Positions 21,476 to 33,300 of a DNA stretch of 64,000 nt are shown piece after piece. Origin of the DNA: Angiostrongylus vasorum (taxonomy: Eukaryota; Nematoda; Chromadorea; Rhabditida; Metastrongylidae); NCBI GenBank assembly GCA_018806985.1, contig JADANN010000331.1, positions 1 to 64,000 on the forward strand, read 5' to 3'. The position numbers were made by a program, and so were the translations under genes. Numbering within the stretch: position 1 is the stretch's first letter; every line of letters starts with the position of its first letter. Under the pieces are notes generated by a model. It did not search any database. It was given only the letters and a program-made list of their open reading frames with translations, and was not told where the DNA came from.

Positions 21476-23699
21476 CGAAAAAGCATTCAACTATCTTTAC
21501 AATCACATGAGCGAAGTTAAAAGCATAGTTTATGTCTAAACGCCCCTCTCTCTAATCAACACCGAAAGCTATAGTGAGATAAAGATAAGAGATGAAACGC
21601 CATACATTGATTAGCCCCTTATTGAAGAGCCATTCATTAGGATCGAGTCGTGCTAACTCAGACGTGAGGGAAGTTTGCCAACTTCAGAGTGGTAGAAGGA
21701 ATAGTGAAGGAAAGTCGCGGGCTTGGACCAAGGGACCGACACAATCTGTAGTAAAGCGCGCTCACAACCAAATCCCTAGTCACACCCAACTAAGGTAATA
21801 CATAAGTATTTAGGCTAATATGGGCATTGCTAAAGACTTAGCTAAAAAATGATCATCTTCAATTAGTTGTAGGAATCACAAAAATTGAATCAACGATGAG
21901 TAAATGGGATTTATAAGATTGTTAGGTCACACCAAAAGATCACCCATGAATGATAGAATTTCGGATGGCGTTGGGCGTCAACGATTCTGGATAGAGAGGA
22001 AAACAGTGGCTCACGACATCCATGACATCCATTGGGAATTATAGTAGGTGACGATTGATTTTCTCTGAAAATTAAGAAGATGTTGCGACTGAGTTGTTGT
22101 ATAGAAATGGAAGAGTGCGAAAACATTAGTGTTAATCAAGCAACTTTTCTTTATCTTCGACTGAAGAAAAACTACAATAACACTTTGAATTGCAGACTTT
22201 GACGTCCTTTTCACTACGAAACCCTTTTTTTGCCTTTTCCGCGGATCTTCTCGACTGTTACAAATCCTTGAGCCTGCGGTGGGAAATGCTGAACTTTTCT
22301 GCTTCCTTGGATAATAAGTAGCAACGATGGCAGCAAAAAGTCCTGTGCACTCCCACGACCGACTTTCTTTTAATCTCGGCTTTGATCAAATAGTTCTCGG
22401 CATCGCTGAGCACCAAGAGAACAAAATCCATCCAACCTGGCATGCTATGGCACGAATAGAGTCGCATGGGTAGCTTATACTTAAGAGATTGACCAACATT
22501 GAACGCTTCACAGTTTATCTTTCAGAGTTTACGAAATGTTATAGACAAGAATACGAGAAATCTCTCAACGCAGATGAATCCGCCTGTAGCGCAACGTAGG
22601 TGATTGAGGGCATATTTGGCATGTAAATCGTTGAATTCTCTGCAATAACTTGCTGCACAAATGAATTACTACCGATTGTAAAATTAGTTTCGTCTTGTGA
22701 GGTGTGAGGTGACCTATGTGGCGTTCACGTGGGATGACGAAATCACCCTCAAAAAGTAAATCTGGAAAAGGACGCCACCTGAGCTGAACTATTCCTATTT
22801 TCTTATATTTTGAGCTTTTTATCCGACGTCGGAAACGAAAAAGGAAGCAACAAGTGGTTTTCAGCCGATTATTTTCATTCATGCATTGAATCTTCATTAA
22901 TGCTATAGAGGATTCACTGAATTATGTGAGGAAAAGCTGCGTAAAATATGGCCAGGCTCCGAAAAAAGGCGAACCCTGTGAAATGCATGCCAAAGAGTTT
23001 CGAGAATATGTGGTAAAGCATGAGTCAGCTCGACAAGCTCGACGGCTCCCGTGTTTTCAAAAAGGCAGAATTCACTGTGGCTATTGAGCCCGCATGAAAT
23101 CAGATATCTTCTTATGACTGCTGACGGTTTCTTAGACCACCAATATACGATATAAGCTGCGAAGGCGAAGATGAATATGAAAAAAAGGTTTCGCTCTGAA
23201 AGCGCCAGCATCGATGCTTCAATATGTTGTTGCAGTTTCTCTTCAAACGAAGTATAAAAAATTAGTACTTGATTGGTTTTTATGCTTTCTTACTCTTCCG
23301 CTTTTGTGTAATGATCACCATATGGTCCCGACAGTGTTCACGTGAAAATCTTTTCGACAACATAGTTGAATTCAATCGTAATGTCATCTTTTTCTAACAA
23401 AAAGTCAATCATCGGCCACTATAAATTTCCATGGTCGTCACAGGCGTTGTGGATGTTTCCTTTTTTTCTTTGTCCACAATCTTTGACGCTCAACACCACC
23501 CTGAAATTCGATCATCTATGGATGGTGATTCTCTCCTACGTAAACGTAACAGTATTGTGATCGCCACTTCTTCATCGTTGATTCAATGCTGAAGTTTTTT
23601 ATAGCCTAATACTAACTGAACAAGACCACTTTTAGGCAGGCTTTTACCAGTGGGCATTTTAGCCCAAAACTTAAGTTGAACCTAAATCGGGTGTGTATA

Positions 23700-23880
23700 G
23701 GAAAGTGGTTATAGGTGTCCTGCACTATACACTGAACCGGTCGCTGGTGAAATTCAGCGCCACTAGTTCACTACTCCTTCTATACCTCCGGAGCAGGAAA
23801 ATTAGTAGGGAACTTGTCTGAGAGTATTGAAAAAAACCACCTCGATTTAATGCTAAGGATTAGATGTGCTTTCAATCACG
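23700..23880 (+). repeat. tRNA-derived SINE
   Basis: A-box-like gtggttataggtgtcctgc and B-box-like ctggtgaaattcagc. Mirror at about 37,120-37,300; diverged counterpart at 54,130-54,335. Confidence 0.5.
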
Positions 23881-24084
23881 TGTACAGCAAGAGGAGTAGA
23901 ATCCACTACGTGACGCATCCTCTCACGGATTATCAAAGGGAAGTGTTTTATCTTCTATCCCAAGCGTAAGGCGCTTATCAATCTTCTAGAAATAAACCAT
24001 ACATTCAGTTCGTTTCAGGTCATTTTAAAGGCAGTTTGACCATTTTTTTTAACTTTTTGATGCGTAGAGATCTATTTAGGTAAA

Positions 24085-24235
24085 TTAACTTTTAGAGAAG
24101 TCTGGTACCACATTTTTCACCTCAGAAGGATGGAAGGCTTGTTTGGCCCGGAACGTTGGGTCGAACCAACGACCATTTGTCTATTTCAGGGCAGCTATAA
24201 CCACCTCAATACACTGTTTTCATACAGTTTATATC
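24085..24235 (-). repeat. tRNA-derived SINE
   Basis: Minus strand: TGTATTGAGGTGGTTATAGC (A-box region), GGTTCGACCCA (a near-consensus B box), then GGTACCAGACTTCTC. Mirror at about 36,765-36,915. Confidence 0.7.
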
Positions 24236-24404
24236 CAGTTTCACTAAAAAAGAAAACATTGGAGAACATATAACATTTATGGCATTAAGACTAACGGGTA
24301 AGTAGCTAGTGATCGGCGGAAGTAAATTTTCCAACAGATTTCTGACCGGTGAAAATACTAAGACATCTTACATCACACCAAAATAAAATAGGCTGACAGA
24401 AAAA

Positions 24405-24506
24405 GCGAGCCAAGGGTGTCAGTGCTGCATTGAGTAACATGTGAGCGTGATCGACGGTTCGATTCTACCCTGGAGCCTTAGTTTTGTAAACTGCTCAGCA
24501 TTATTT
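24405..24506 (+). repeat. tRNA-derived SINE
   Basis: A-box-like ggtgtcagtgctgcattgag, excellent B box ggttcgattctaccc, tail gttttgtaaactgctcagc. Mirror at about 36,497-36,600; diverged counterpart 53,400-53,510. Confidence 0.7.
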
Positions 24507-24919
24507 TGGTTGTGCTTCACAGAATACCATGCTGTGAGAAAAAAATATTAAGTAGTAAGTGAAAAGTTGAACATTATACCAAAATAGTTTAGAAGTGCCA
24601 TGTTTACTCCACAGTAAGCAATTTATAGCAGTCTGGGACCATCTTCATTGTGAGCATAAAATATGAAAAAATATTTCCACACCCGCGAAAACATTTTTTT
24701 GTTTTGAAGAGATTGCTGGTTATACTGAGAAGTACTCTCCATAATAATCAAATGCGTGGTAGAACTGGTTGTCAATCACTTCATGAAGTGCACGCTCATC
24801 AATTTTCTTATAATTTTTTCTTAGAAATTACCAATGTTCGTTAAATTAGATCATCGCGAATGTATCTTCATTGTCACTTCAACCTGCATATAGTGGAATA
24901 TCACCCATTTCTTCATCAG

Positions 24920-25027
24920 GTGTCAGTGTTTTCGCCACAAAAATGCCCGCCCTCTCTCTTCCCAGTAACAACAACGCTGCACGTGACGGTATTGAAGGAT
25001 TAACTAAAATCAGTGCCATAATTGACG
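24920..25027 (+). pseudogene. Alpha 108-bp exon-like block
   Basis: Acceptor atttcttcatcag and a strong donor gtgagt enclose exactly 108 bp. The phase-1 frame reads SVFATKMPALSLPSNNN, then ARDGIEGLTKISAIIDG. The same length and both splice sites occur in the diverged copy at 9,745-9,852, and the mirror is 35,973-36,080. KMP, the hydrophobic run and the closing acidic-Gly are conserved. I do not recognise the protein. It could be a real exon of a multigene family or a coding relic inside a repeat. Confidence 0.5.
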
Positions 25028-25184
25028 GTGAGTTCCATACGAATATTATGTTTTCTCACTTAAAACACAAAAACAACTGCTGAGAGGATTTTTTGGTTTC
25101 CACTGTAGTTGTAACGTGCAAGCAATTGTATTCGCCACCCGATTATTTACCGTGGCTGGGTTTTGATTTGGAATTACTTTAAAG

Positions 25185-25385
25185 GCGCTCAAGGCGCAGT
25201 GGAAATGGGCTATGTGATTATGAGTCGGAAGTTGGAGGACGGATGTGAGATTAAGAGTAGTCGGTTTGTTCTCTTACACGGAGCAGAACAAGCCTTTTGT
25301 CCATTCGGGGTCGACCTTGTGAAATCTCTCTGCCTGCGAGTCTTATCCGGGTGTTGTCCATTGTATGGATCACTTGTGCGTTAAT
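25185..25385 (+). repeat. SINE-like element
   Basis: A-box-like aaggcgcagtggaaatgggc with a body shared with 52,560-52,720 (minus). Mirror 35,616-35,815. The B box is not clear. Confidence 0.45.
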
Positions 25386-26474
25386 TTGAATCTAGCACAC
25401 CACAAACGGAGGTAAATGCGTGGCACATCCTTCATGTGTCGACGTAGGAGCGCTTTTACCTATTAGCTATAGCGTTAAAATAGTTCACATAAAGGCGAAA
25501 AACGTTTCGCGTTTTTGAGGATTCTCTTGATTACTTTAGTATAGACAAGTTCCGAAAACTGTTACCGTCATCACTCTTGTCTCCGCAATTCAGTGCAGAA
25601 ACTTGCATTGCGCACTTCACGTGCTGCTCAGATGATCTGCGAAGAAAATTCGCGAGGAACTTCGTTATGAGTCCTATGTTTTTTTCTCCAAAATACTTTT
25701 GGGATTCATGTTTTGATTATGGCAGGTTTTGCTTAGGTGCGGACCTGACTGGTCCACTATGCCAAAATGTTGAGCTCATCAGATTAGATTACGTTGACGA
25801 AGAGACGAACTCTCGTTATTTGGCCACAGTTCGAAAACGAACAACTTCCCCTGAAAGTGCTCTTTAAAAAATGTGGACTGCTGGTAATTAATAATGCAAG
25901 ACATTCGCCTTCTACAAGAACCGTACTGAAGCTGTATGGGACCAGTAGATATTCCCTAGTTTACTAGAAAATATCAACTGCATTTTTCGATCACTATTTC
26001 TTTCGTTACTGCCGAACAAGAATTAGGGGAATCAGCCCAATTTCCTCATTCAAGCTTCATTCATTACATTCGTGCTTATCTGTCGAATAGGAATATAGTG
26101 TGATTCCCGACTTATTTTTAAGCTTTAAAAAAACACAAGGGTAAGGTATTGTATTTTGATAGATGGGCTAGGGATATACCATGGATTCGAGTCCATTCGC
26201 AGCATGACAGTTGTGATTGAATGCACATTTCGCTTCTGAGGTAATTTGCTGGAGCCTACCCGTTTACTAAGTCACTGTTTTTATCCTCTCAAAGAGAAAT
26301 GTATCTAAGCGATTCGCTATGTGTTCGCTACTCTTCAGAAATCTCTGGATATTAAGTAGTGGCACAATCAATAAAAAATTCTAATGAGGGTTAATAAAGA
26401 ATATGTTAAGCTTGCATTTCATTTCTCAACTACTTGTGGAACACTTCATTTCGCTTTCATAGGCGTTTTTTCAG

Positions 26475-26609
26475 GTCAATGGAGTCAAGGACAAGCACAG
26501 ATGGCTGTATTAGCTATTATGTTGGTAGCGATAGTAGTAGTAATGGTGGCTATAACTACATCAGACTTCTACAGGAGGAATTCTCGTGGGAGCGATTCGC
26601 AACATGAAT
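26475..26609 (+). pseudogene. Alpha 135-bp membrane exon-like block
   Basis: Acceptor gcgttttttcag and donor gtaagg enclose 135 bp. The frame starts QWSQGQAQM, runs through a hydrophobic segment of about 20 residues (VLAIMLVAIVVVMVAI) and ends FYRRNSRGSDSQHE. This is one predicted transmembrane helix followed by a basic, polar tail. It is open, phase 1-1, and matches 12,058-12,192 and 51,227-51,361 in length and splice sites despite DNA divergence. Mirror: 34,390-34,524. Cell role unknown; a small membrane protein is the inference. Confidence 0.6.
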
Positions 26610-27689
26610 GTAAGGAAGGTTTTCTTCCCACCAGCTTTCATCCTTTTTCTTCTGCAAAAAAATGCTCACATTTTAGTTGTTGAAACAAAGAAAAACGTGT
26701 TGTCATCATTTTTAAAACTGGATTTGTTCCATTTGTCCACATTACCTCACCAATCGTATGCTTATCATCTCCGATTTGAACAACACAATTAGAGCAGAAG
26801 CTATGTGTAATCCACAAAGACGCTTAACTACGACGTTGTCGTCTTAGAAAGCCGAGATATCACAACTTAAGCGTTTCTTTCGGATCTGAGCAGGAGAAAA
26901 TTAACAATTGAATTCTGTTAAATTTCCCTCTTCCCAAGAAAACGGAAAGGTAACACGATTTGGTCATTTCCTGAGCAGCAGAAACCGGGATTAGTAGGTC
27001 GCTCATCACACAGGACTTGGTGGCATACTTGTAATGGGGGATAGCAGCACGGAATTGATGCATCTATAGGTAACTACGTGTCTGGTATGCTCCATATATG
27101 CCCCCAATCACCTCAACGATGTTACGCACGGAGTCGAATTGATAGCGTTTCCACCAGGGATTGATTAACGTGGAGCGCTTTATCTTTTTAATCCTGATTT
27201 CTTATCCACTTTACAATAAATTTCAGCTTCACGCATTCTATATGGGGTAAGGAAGTCGTAAAAATTTTGCATAATTTCCAGCTTTTGCTATTTTGTTAAA
27301 AAAACCCTTGAACAAAAAAAACCAAAAGAAGTCTACCACTGTCGAATAATTCTGTTTTTTGCATCTACTCGCATTTTGCTTTTAAATTTCGCTCAATGAT
27401 TTAACTTCTTAATCCAGGCAAGTTTAGAAACGATGAATCTTCTTTTGATAAAGTAGTGTGGAGCGATAGCTGCTGAGATAGTTGGTTGGTGATTTGCACT
27501 TATGCGTTTATACGTTAGGCCTTAGCTATGAGAAGTTAATTAGAGCACCTCTAGAACTGGAGATTTCAAAGGTTAATCAAAACTTGTTTGCTGTACTCAC
27601 TTACGCGATCCCTCATCACGTCTACCGTACGGATGCCAGCACTTCCTGCATTCGATTCGTTTCCATTCATTCATAGTTCAAAAAAGTTG

Positions 27690-29340
27690 TCAAATACTTC
27701 GCTTGTTGTTTCACCTACTGCTTGAGGATTCCGACTTCTTTATGAATGTCGTAGAGTGCTGGACGAGTCTCCAAGTAGTCTAGAGATGAGCTAAGGTGTT
27801 CCCACGTGGAATGGAGGGGAACGTGGGGAGTATATCGAACCAGCACCTTGCTTTCTGATGGACTGTCTCACTAAGCAATGGGCTCTCCACTTACTATCCG
27901 GCAACGAAACTTCGATTATATAAAAATCGAAGACAAAAATGGCACCTGCATATATGAGCGATACAGTGGAGAATATCTCCTTGCCGTGAACAAAATAGAA
28001 GCCTTGGCACAACAAATGAGAGAAATAAAAAACGACGAGTTCTATAAAATAATGATTTCATCGTGACAGAACATCTGTAGTTTCCAATGGTTTTTATGTC
28101 AACTAATTCGGATTAACATAAGCTGAAGTGTTATCATTGGAGGAGACCATTGTTTTGGCACCAAATGCTTTGTCCAGAATGCGTGCAGGACGTTGTCTGT
28201 TAATGTAGACAGCAGCACATTTTTCATAAACATAAACAACCAAGAAGTTTCCACTTCTTGAAAACTTTCATATGAACTTCTCGTGCTGTTCCGGCAATAA
28301 AACTGTCTTATTGTAGTTATGTGTTTTTCGTTTCAGTGACAACACCGGAAGTTTCAACGTCACCACAATTCATCTCTCCACCATCGGTCGTAGTGGTGAA
28401 GTCCGACATCTGAGCAGTCTACCTAATATTTTACCGATGCAGAGACTTGCAATACAAGATTCATAATGAGCTTAAGGCAAAAAGTAACTATTCCCCAGCA
28501 TAATAACTATTTTTCCATAACACCACACCTTTGTATGCTAACTCTTCACAATTCTATGTGCAACTATTCTCATCTTTTGCATTACGAAATTAACTCCTGC
28601 AATAAGTGCTTCGTCCTTGATCTCTGTATTTTGGTTTCGTAACATACTTTCACTCTGTTATTCCGGCATAAGACGAGAACTCCCACCATCAATGCGAAAC
28701 CATCCATACGTCTGCATTGCAGACTTGTAACTCTTCTTCTTGATCTTTGCAATTTTTGTGTACGATGTGATAATCACAGATGTAGAGTTTCGAAAGGGCC
28801 AATGGTTCCACCATCCCTTCATAATCCGTATACAAACTCAGCCACTTAGTTGTTCCTGTGTTCTCGTCATCATCGTATCGTTTTTGTTGTATGAATATTG
28901 TTGCATATAAAGCTTTAATTAACCGCGTTGGTACCGTTTTGTGACAAAAACAAAAACTCCTTTATAGCAAATCGCATGGAGACGAGCATTCCTCACAGGC
29001 CTAACTGGTTTTTGGCAAAATCAGCTGAGTAGATGAACTGTTTTCCACTGAACTAACTGGGACGTTCTGGTGCATTGGCCCAGCTAGCGAATCGACGGAA
29101 CCACGGGAGAGTGGACCACAAAGCAGGAAACCCATGAAATAAAAAAGAAGTCCGTCCACATTCATTTTATAGTGACATCTCCACAGTTCTGACGTCGGGG
29201 TATTTAAACAAAGATCATTGCCTCCCACCCAATAGTAAAATATTATGGGAACTTAAATAGAGCCCCATTCCGACGATGTTAATCGGAAGCAATATGTCAT
29301 AGTTCTCCAACAAAAAAATCCGAATAATGACATGAACAGC
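27690..29340 (-). repeat. Beta-module copy (palindrome arm)
   Basis: Minus-strand beta copy. The LLP block is near 29,270, the GVNF block near 28,600, the terminal exon block at 28,317-28,409 and the RPALYDIHKE segment at about 27,690-27,800. It converges with the alpha copy at 23,200-26,800. Mirror: 31,650-33,300. Confidence 0.6.
28317..28409 (-). pseudogene. Beta terminal-exon-like block (open, 93 bp)
   Basis: After the acceptor gactgctcag the frame reads MSDFTTTTDGGEMNCGDVE, then TSGVVTETKNT and TAA. It equals the block at 4,873-4,965 in length and stop position. Mirror 32,587-32,679. Acid-rich C-terminus of an unrecognised product. Confidence 0.5.
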
Positions 29341-29534
29341 GTCCACGCTGTAGTGGACAGCTATAAATTAGTATCATGCCACGATGAGCACTCAATCCTT
29401 AAAGACAATTGAAGCAAAGAGAGAAAACAGAGAAAAAAAGACTTGATTCGCTCGACGAGGAGGCAGACGATCTATCAAAATGTAAAAAATAGTTACTTTT
29501 TTACTTATTGCCTATTCTTTGTCCATGGAAGGGT

Positions 29535-29660
29535 ATGATCTGAAATATAATCATAATGATGTAGAGATATTTGCAAAACTTCGGACCGCGGGCATTCGCA
29601 GTGGGATCGAACTTGCTATCAAACTTTCAGGCGGTTAACGTTGTTCACCAGCGAAAAAAG
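29535..29660 (-). repeat. tRNA-derived SINE
   Basis: Minus strand: B box AGTTCGATCCC and tail GTTTTGCAAATATCTCTAC. Mirror 31,335-31,460. Confidence 0.65.
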
Positions 29661-30416
29661 GATGGAAATACAGAAAGCGGGAAAGAAAGCATAGTTGTGG
29701 TAGCAGTCCTCTGTCCTCTAATGAAGGCAATACCCCGTGTTATCAACTATCAGCACTTTACAGTAATCGTTTGGCTGTCGCAGTTGAGTTCCTAGTTCGT
29801 AGTTGTTGAACTGCTGCTTAATAGCAAGAGTTCATCTCTTAGTCGACGTAATCTTATCCACTGAGTTCAACATTTTGCCAAGGTGGGTTAACCAATCTTA
29901 TGTGTCTGCCATCCGTCACCGTCTTTCTGGAAGAAACATTGACGCAAGTAGGCAAACAGATCATTCCGAAAGATATGGGTTAACAACTCCTTTAGTTAAA
30001 GGCTGAGAGAAAACTCTGAAGGCTTTTCTTGAACTCGAACTAAGGAAAACCATCTCTTTCGACCCATAAATTAAGATCGATGGCGATAAAGCAGAAAAAG
30101 CTATGCGAGGGCCACGTTTGATCTATCTGCAAGTAGAGAAAATCCTCCTACGACAAGCGAATTCGGGTGGACCGACAAATTAGAAAAGACCCAGTACGGT
30201 GGTATTTGAAACTTTGGTGAAAGTAATCCTTTCCCAAGAAACATTGCACGACTGTCTTTCAACACTAGATAGAAAAAATCCTTCTCGAGAGGGAATCACC
30301 AGTTAAGTGGAAATTTCCGTCATTGCGAAACACTGAAAAAGTTTTTCAAAACCGACTTTTTTTACCCTCGGCATTACTAATCAACGTGTATTCTTTCTTT
30401 GATGAGATCTTTATTC

Positions 30417-30452
30417 GACTGACGTTTCGACGTCTTCGTCTTCATCAGAGCC
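30417..30452 (-). ncRNA. Hammerhead-like PLE motif, left of axis
   Basis: Mirror of 30,545-30,580. Its CTGATGA box, GACG/CGTC stem and GAAAC box are intact on the minus strand. Confidence 0.55.
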
Positions 30453-30480
30453 GATGATCCGATTCGATGGTCCACGCTTG

Positions 30481-30516
30481 TTCTTCATCTCGATGTGACC
30501 ACATCGAGATGAAGAA
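30481..30516. repeat. Palindrome axis
   Basis: ttcttcatctcgatgtg (30,481-30,497), then ac, then its exact complement (30,500-30,516). The spacer is 2 bp. Confidence 0.98.
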
Positions 30517-30544
30517 CAAGCGTGGACCATCGAATCGGATCATC

Positions 30545-30580
30545 GGCTCTGATGAAGACGAAGACGTCGAAACGTCAGTC
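30545..30580 (+). ncRNA. Hammerhead-like PLE motif, best preserved
   Basis: ggctctgatgaagacgaag then acgtcgaaacgtcagtc. The pieces CTGATGA, GACG-loop-CGTC and GAAAC match the two conserved boxes and stem II of a hammerhead ribozyme, with one extra A before stem II. PLE terminal repeats are known to carry such ribozymes. Stem III would be very short, so activity might need a dimer. cgaataaag and a NAEGKKS frame follow, as at the 18.9k copy. Confidence 0.55.
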
Positions 30581-31649
30581 GAATAAAGATCTCATCAAAG
30601 AAAGAATACACGTTGATTAGTAATGCCGAGGGTAAAAAAAGTCGGTTTTGAAAAACTTTTTTCAGTGTTTCGCAATGACGGAAATTTCCACTTAACTGGT
30701 GATTCCCCTCTCGAGAAGGATTTTTCTATCTAGTGTTGAAAGACAGTCGTGCAATGTTTCTTGGGAAAGGATTACTTTCACCAAAGTTTCAAATACCACC
30801 GTACTGGGTCTTTTCTAATTTGTCGGTCCACCCGAATTCGCTTGTCGTAGGAGGATTTTCTCTACTTGCAGATAGATCAAACGTGGCCCTCGCATAGCTT
30901 TTCTGCTTTATCGCCATCGATCTTAATTTATGGGTCGAAAGAGATGGTTTTCCTTAGTTCGAGTTCAAGAAAAGCCTTCAGAGTTTTCTCTCAGCCTTTA
31001 ACTAAAGGAGTTGTTAACCCATATCTTTCGGAATGATCTGTTTGCCTACTTGCGTCAATGTTTCTTCCAGAAAGACGGTGACGGATGGCAGACACATAAG
31101 ATTGGTTAACCCACCTTGGCAAAATGTTGAACTCAGTGGATAAGATTACGTCGACTAAGAGATGAACTCTTGCTATTAAGCAGCAGTTCAACAACTACGA
31201 ACTAGGAACTCAACTGCGACAGCCAAACGATTACTGTAAAGTGCTGATAGTTGATAACACGGGGTATTGCCTTCATTAGAGGACAGAGGACTGCTACCAC
31301 AACTATGCTTTCTTTCCCGCTTTCTGTATTTCCATCCTTTTTTTCGCTGGTGAACAACGTTAACCGCCTGAAAGTTTGATAGCAAGTTCGATCCCACTGC
31401 GAATGCCCGCGGTCCGAAGTTTTGCAAATATCTCTACATCATTATGATTATATTTCAGATCATACCCTTCCATGGACAAAGAATAGGCAATAAGTAAAAA
31501 AGTAACTATTTTTTACATTTTGATAGATCGTCTGCCTCCTCGTCGAGCGAATCAAGTCTTTTTTTCTGTTTTCTCTCTTTGCTTCAATTGTCTTTAAGGA
31601 TTGAGTGCTCATCGTGGCATGATACTAATTTATAGCTGTCCACTACAGC

Positions 31650-33300
31650 GTGGACGCTGTTCATGTCATTATTCGGATTTTTTTGTTGGAGAACTATGAC
31701 ATATTGCTTCCGATTAACATCGTCGGAATGGGGCTCTATTTAAGTTCCCATAATATTTTACTATTGGGTGGGAGGCAATGATCTTTGTTTAAATACCCCG
31801 ACGTCAGAACTGTGGAGATGTCACTATAAAATGAATGTGGACGGACTTCTTTTTTATTTCATGGGTTTCCTGCTTTGTGGTCCACTCTCCCGTGGTTCCG
31901 TCGATTCGCTAGCTGGGCCAATGCACCAGAACGTCCCAGTTAGTTCAGTGGAAAACAGTTCATCTACTCAGCTGATTTTGCCAAAAACCAGTTAGGCCTG
32001 TGAGGAATGCTCGTCTCCATGCGATTTGCTATAAAGGAGTTTTTGTTTTTGTCACAAAACGGTACCAACGCGGTTAATTAAAGCTTTATATGCAACAATA
32101 TTCATACAACAAAAACGATACGATGATGACGAGAACACAGGAACAACTAAGTGGCTGAGTTTGTATACGGATTATGAAGGGATGGTGGAACCATTGGCCC
32201 TTTCGAAACTCTACATCTGTGATTATCACATCGTACACAAAAATTGCAAAGATCAAGAAGAAGAGTTACAAGTCTGCAATGCAGACGTATGGATGGTTTC
32301 GCATTGATGGTGGGAGTTCTCGTCTTATGCCGGAATAACAGAGTGAAAGTATGTTACGAAACCAAAATACAGAGATCAAGGACGAAGCACTTATTGCAGG
32401 AGTTAATTTCGTAATGCAAAAGATGAGAATAGTTGCACATAGAATTGTGAAGAGTTAGCATACAAAGGTGTGGTGTTATGGAAAAATAGTTATTATGCTG
32501 GGGAATAGTTACTTTTTGCCTTAAGCTCATTATGAATCTTGTATTGCAAGTCTCTGCATCGGTAAAATATTAGGTAGACTGCTCAGATGTCGGACTTCAC
32601 CACTACGACCGATGGTGGAGAGATGAATTGTGGTGACGTTGAAACTTCCGGTGTTGTCACTGAAACGAAAAACACATAACTACAATAAGACAGTTTTATT
32701 GCCGGAACAGCACGAGAAGTTCATATGAAAGTTTTCAAGAAGTGGAAACTTCTTGGTTGTTTATGTTTATGAAAAATGTGCTGCTGTCTACATTAACAGA
32801 CAACGTCCTGCACGCATTCTGGACAAAGCATTTGGTGCCAAAACAATGGTCTCCTCCAATGATAACACTTCAGCTTATGTTAATCCGAATTAGTTGACAT
32901 AAAAACCATTGGAAACTACAGATGTTCTGTCACGATGAAATCATTATTTTATAGAACTCGTCGTTTTTTATTTCTCTCATTTGTTGTGCCAAGGCTTCTA
33001 TTTTGTTCACGGCAAGGAGATATTCTCCACTGTATCGCTCATATATGCAGGTGCCATTTTTGTCTTCGATTTTTTATATAATCGAAGTTTCGTTGCCGGA
33101 TAGTAAGTGGAGAGCCCATTGCTTAGTGAGACAGTCCATCAGAAAGCAAGGTGCTGGTTCGATATACTCCCCACGTTCCCCTCCATTCCACGTGGGAACA
33201 CCTTAGCTCATCTCTAGACTACTTGGAGACTCGTCCAGCACTCTACGACATTCATAAAGAAGTCGGAATCCTCAAGCAGTAGGTGAAACAACAAGCGAAG
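31650..33300 (+). repeat. Beta-module copy (mirror)
   Basis: Mirror of 27,690-29,340. The LLP block frame reads NYDILLPINIVGMGLYL near 31,695. The GVNF block starts at 32,400 after attgcag. The RPALYDIHKEVGILKQ segment lies near 33,230. Confidence 0.6.
32587..32679 (+). pseudogene. Beta terminal-exon-like block (mirror)
   Basis: Mirror of 28,317-28,409, open over 31 codons including the stop. Confidence 0.5.

Larger units (their letters stand above)
23200..26800 (+). repeat. Alpha-module copy (best preserved)
   Basis: Holds the 108-bp block (24,920-25,027) and the 135-bp membrane block (26,475-26,609), both on plus with acceptor and donor. The gap of about 1.45 kb would be one intron and contains a SINE. 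Both blocks are phase 1-1, so joining them keeps the frame. I could not find a convincing first or last exon. Copies: 34,200-37,750 (mirror), 7,780-12,950 and 50,900-54,755 (diverged). Confidence 0.55.
20112..30498. repeat. Left arm of giant palindrome
   Basis: Reverse complement of 30,499-40,896 over about 10.39 kb. It starts at the shared gcgtgattcaacg and ends at ttcttcatctcgatgtg (30,481-30,497). It carries an alpha copy on minus (20,112-22,900), an alpha copy on plus (23,200-26,800) and a beta copy on minus (27,690-29,340). The PLE-like end beside the axis (30,350-30,480) is the innermost element. Confidence 0.97.

Noticed and set aside
22903..23211. 102-codon frame with hydrophobic FIFIFAFAAYIVYWW run as a membrane protein
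   Set aside because: Present only in the three recent copies, with frame changes from homopolymer differences; no diverged copy supports coding.
25577..25700. Plus-strand frame with CCSDDLRRKFARN as an exon
   Set aside because: Frame recurs, but the acceptor on this strand is not kept in other copies, whereas the opposite strand keeps one; left as unresolved.
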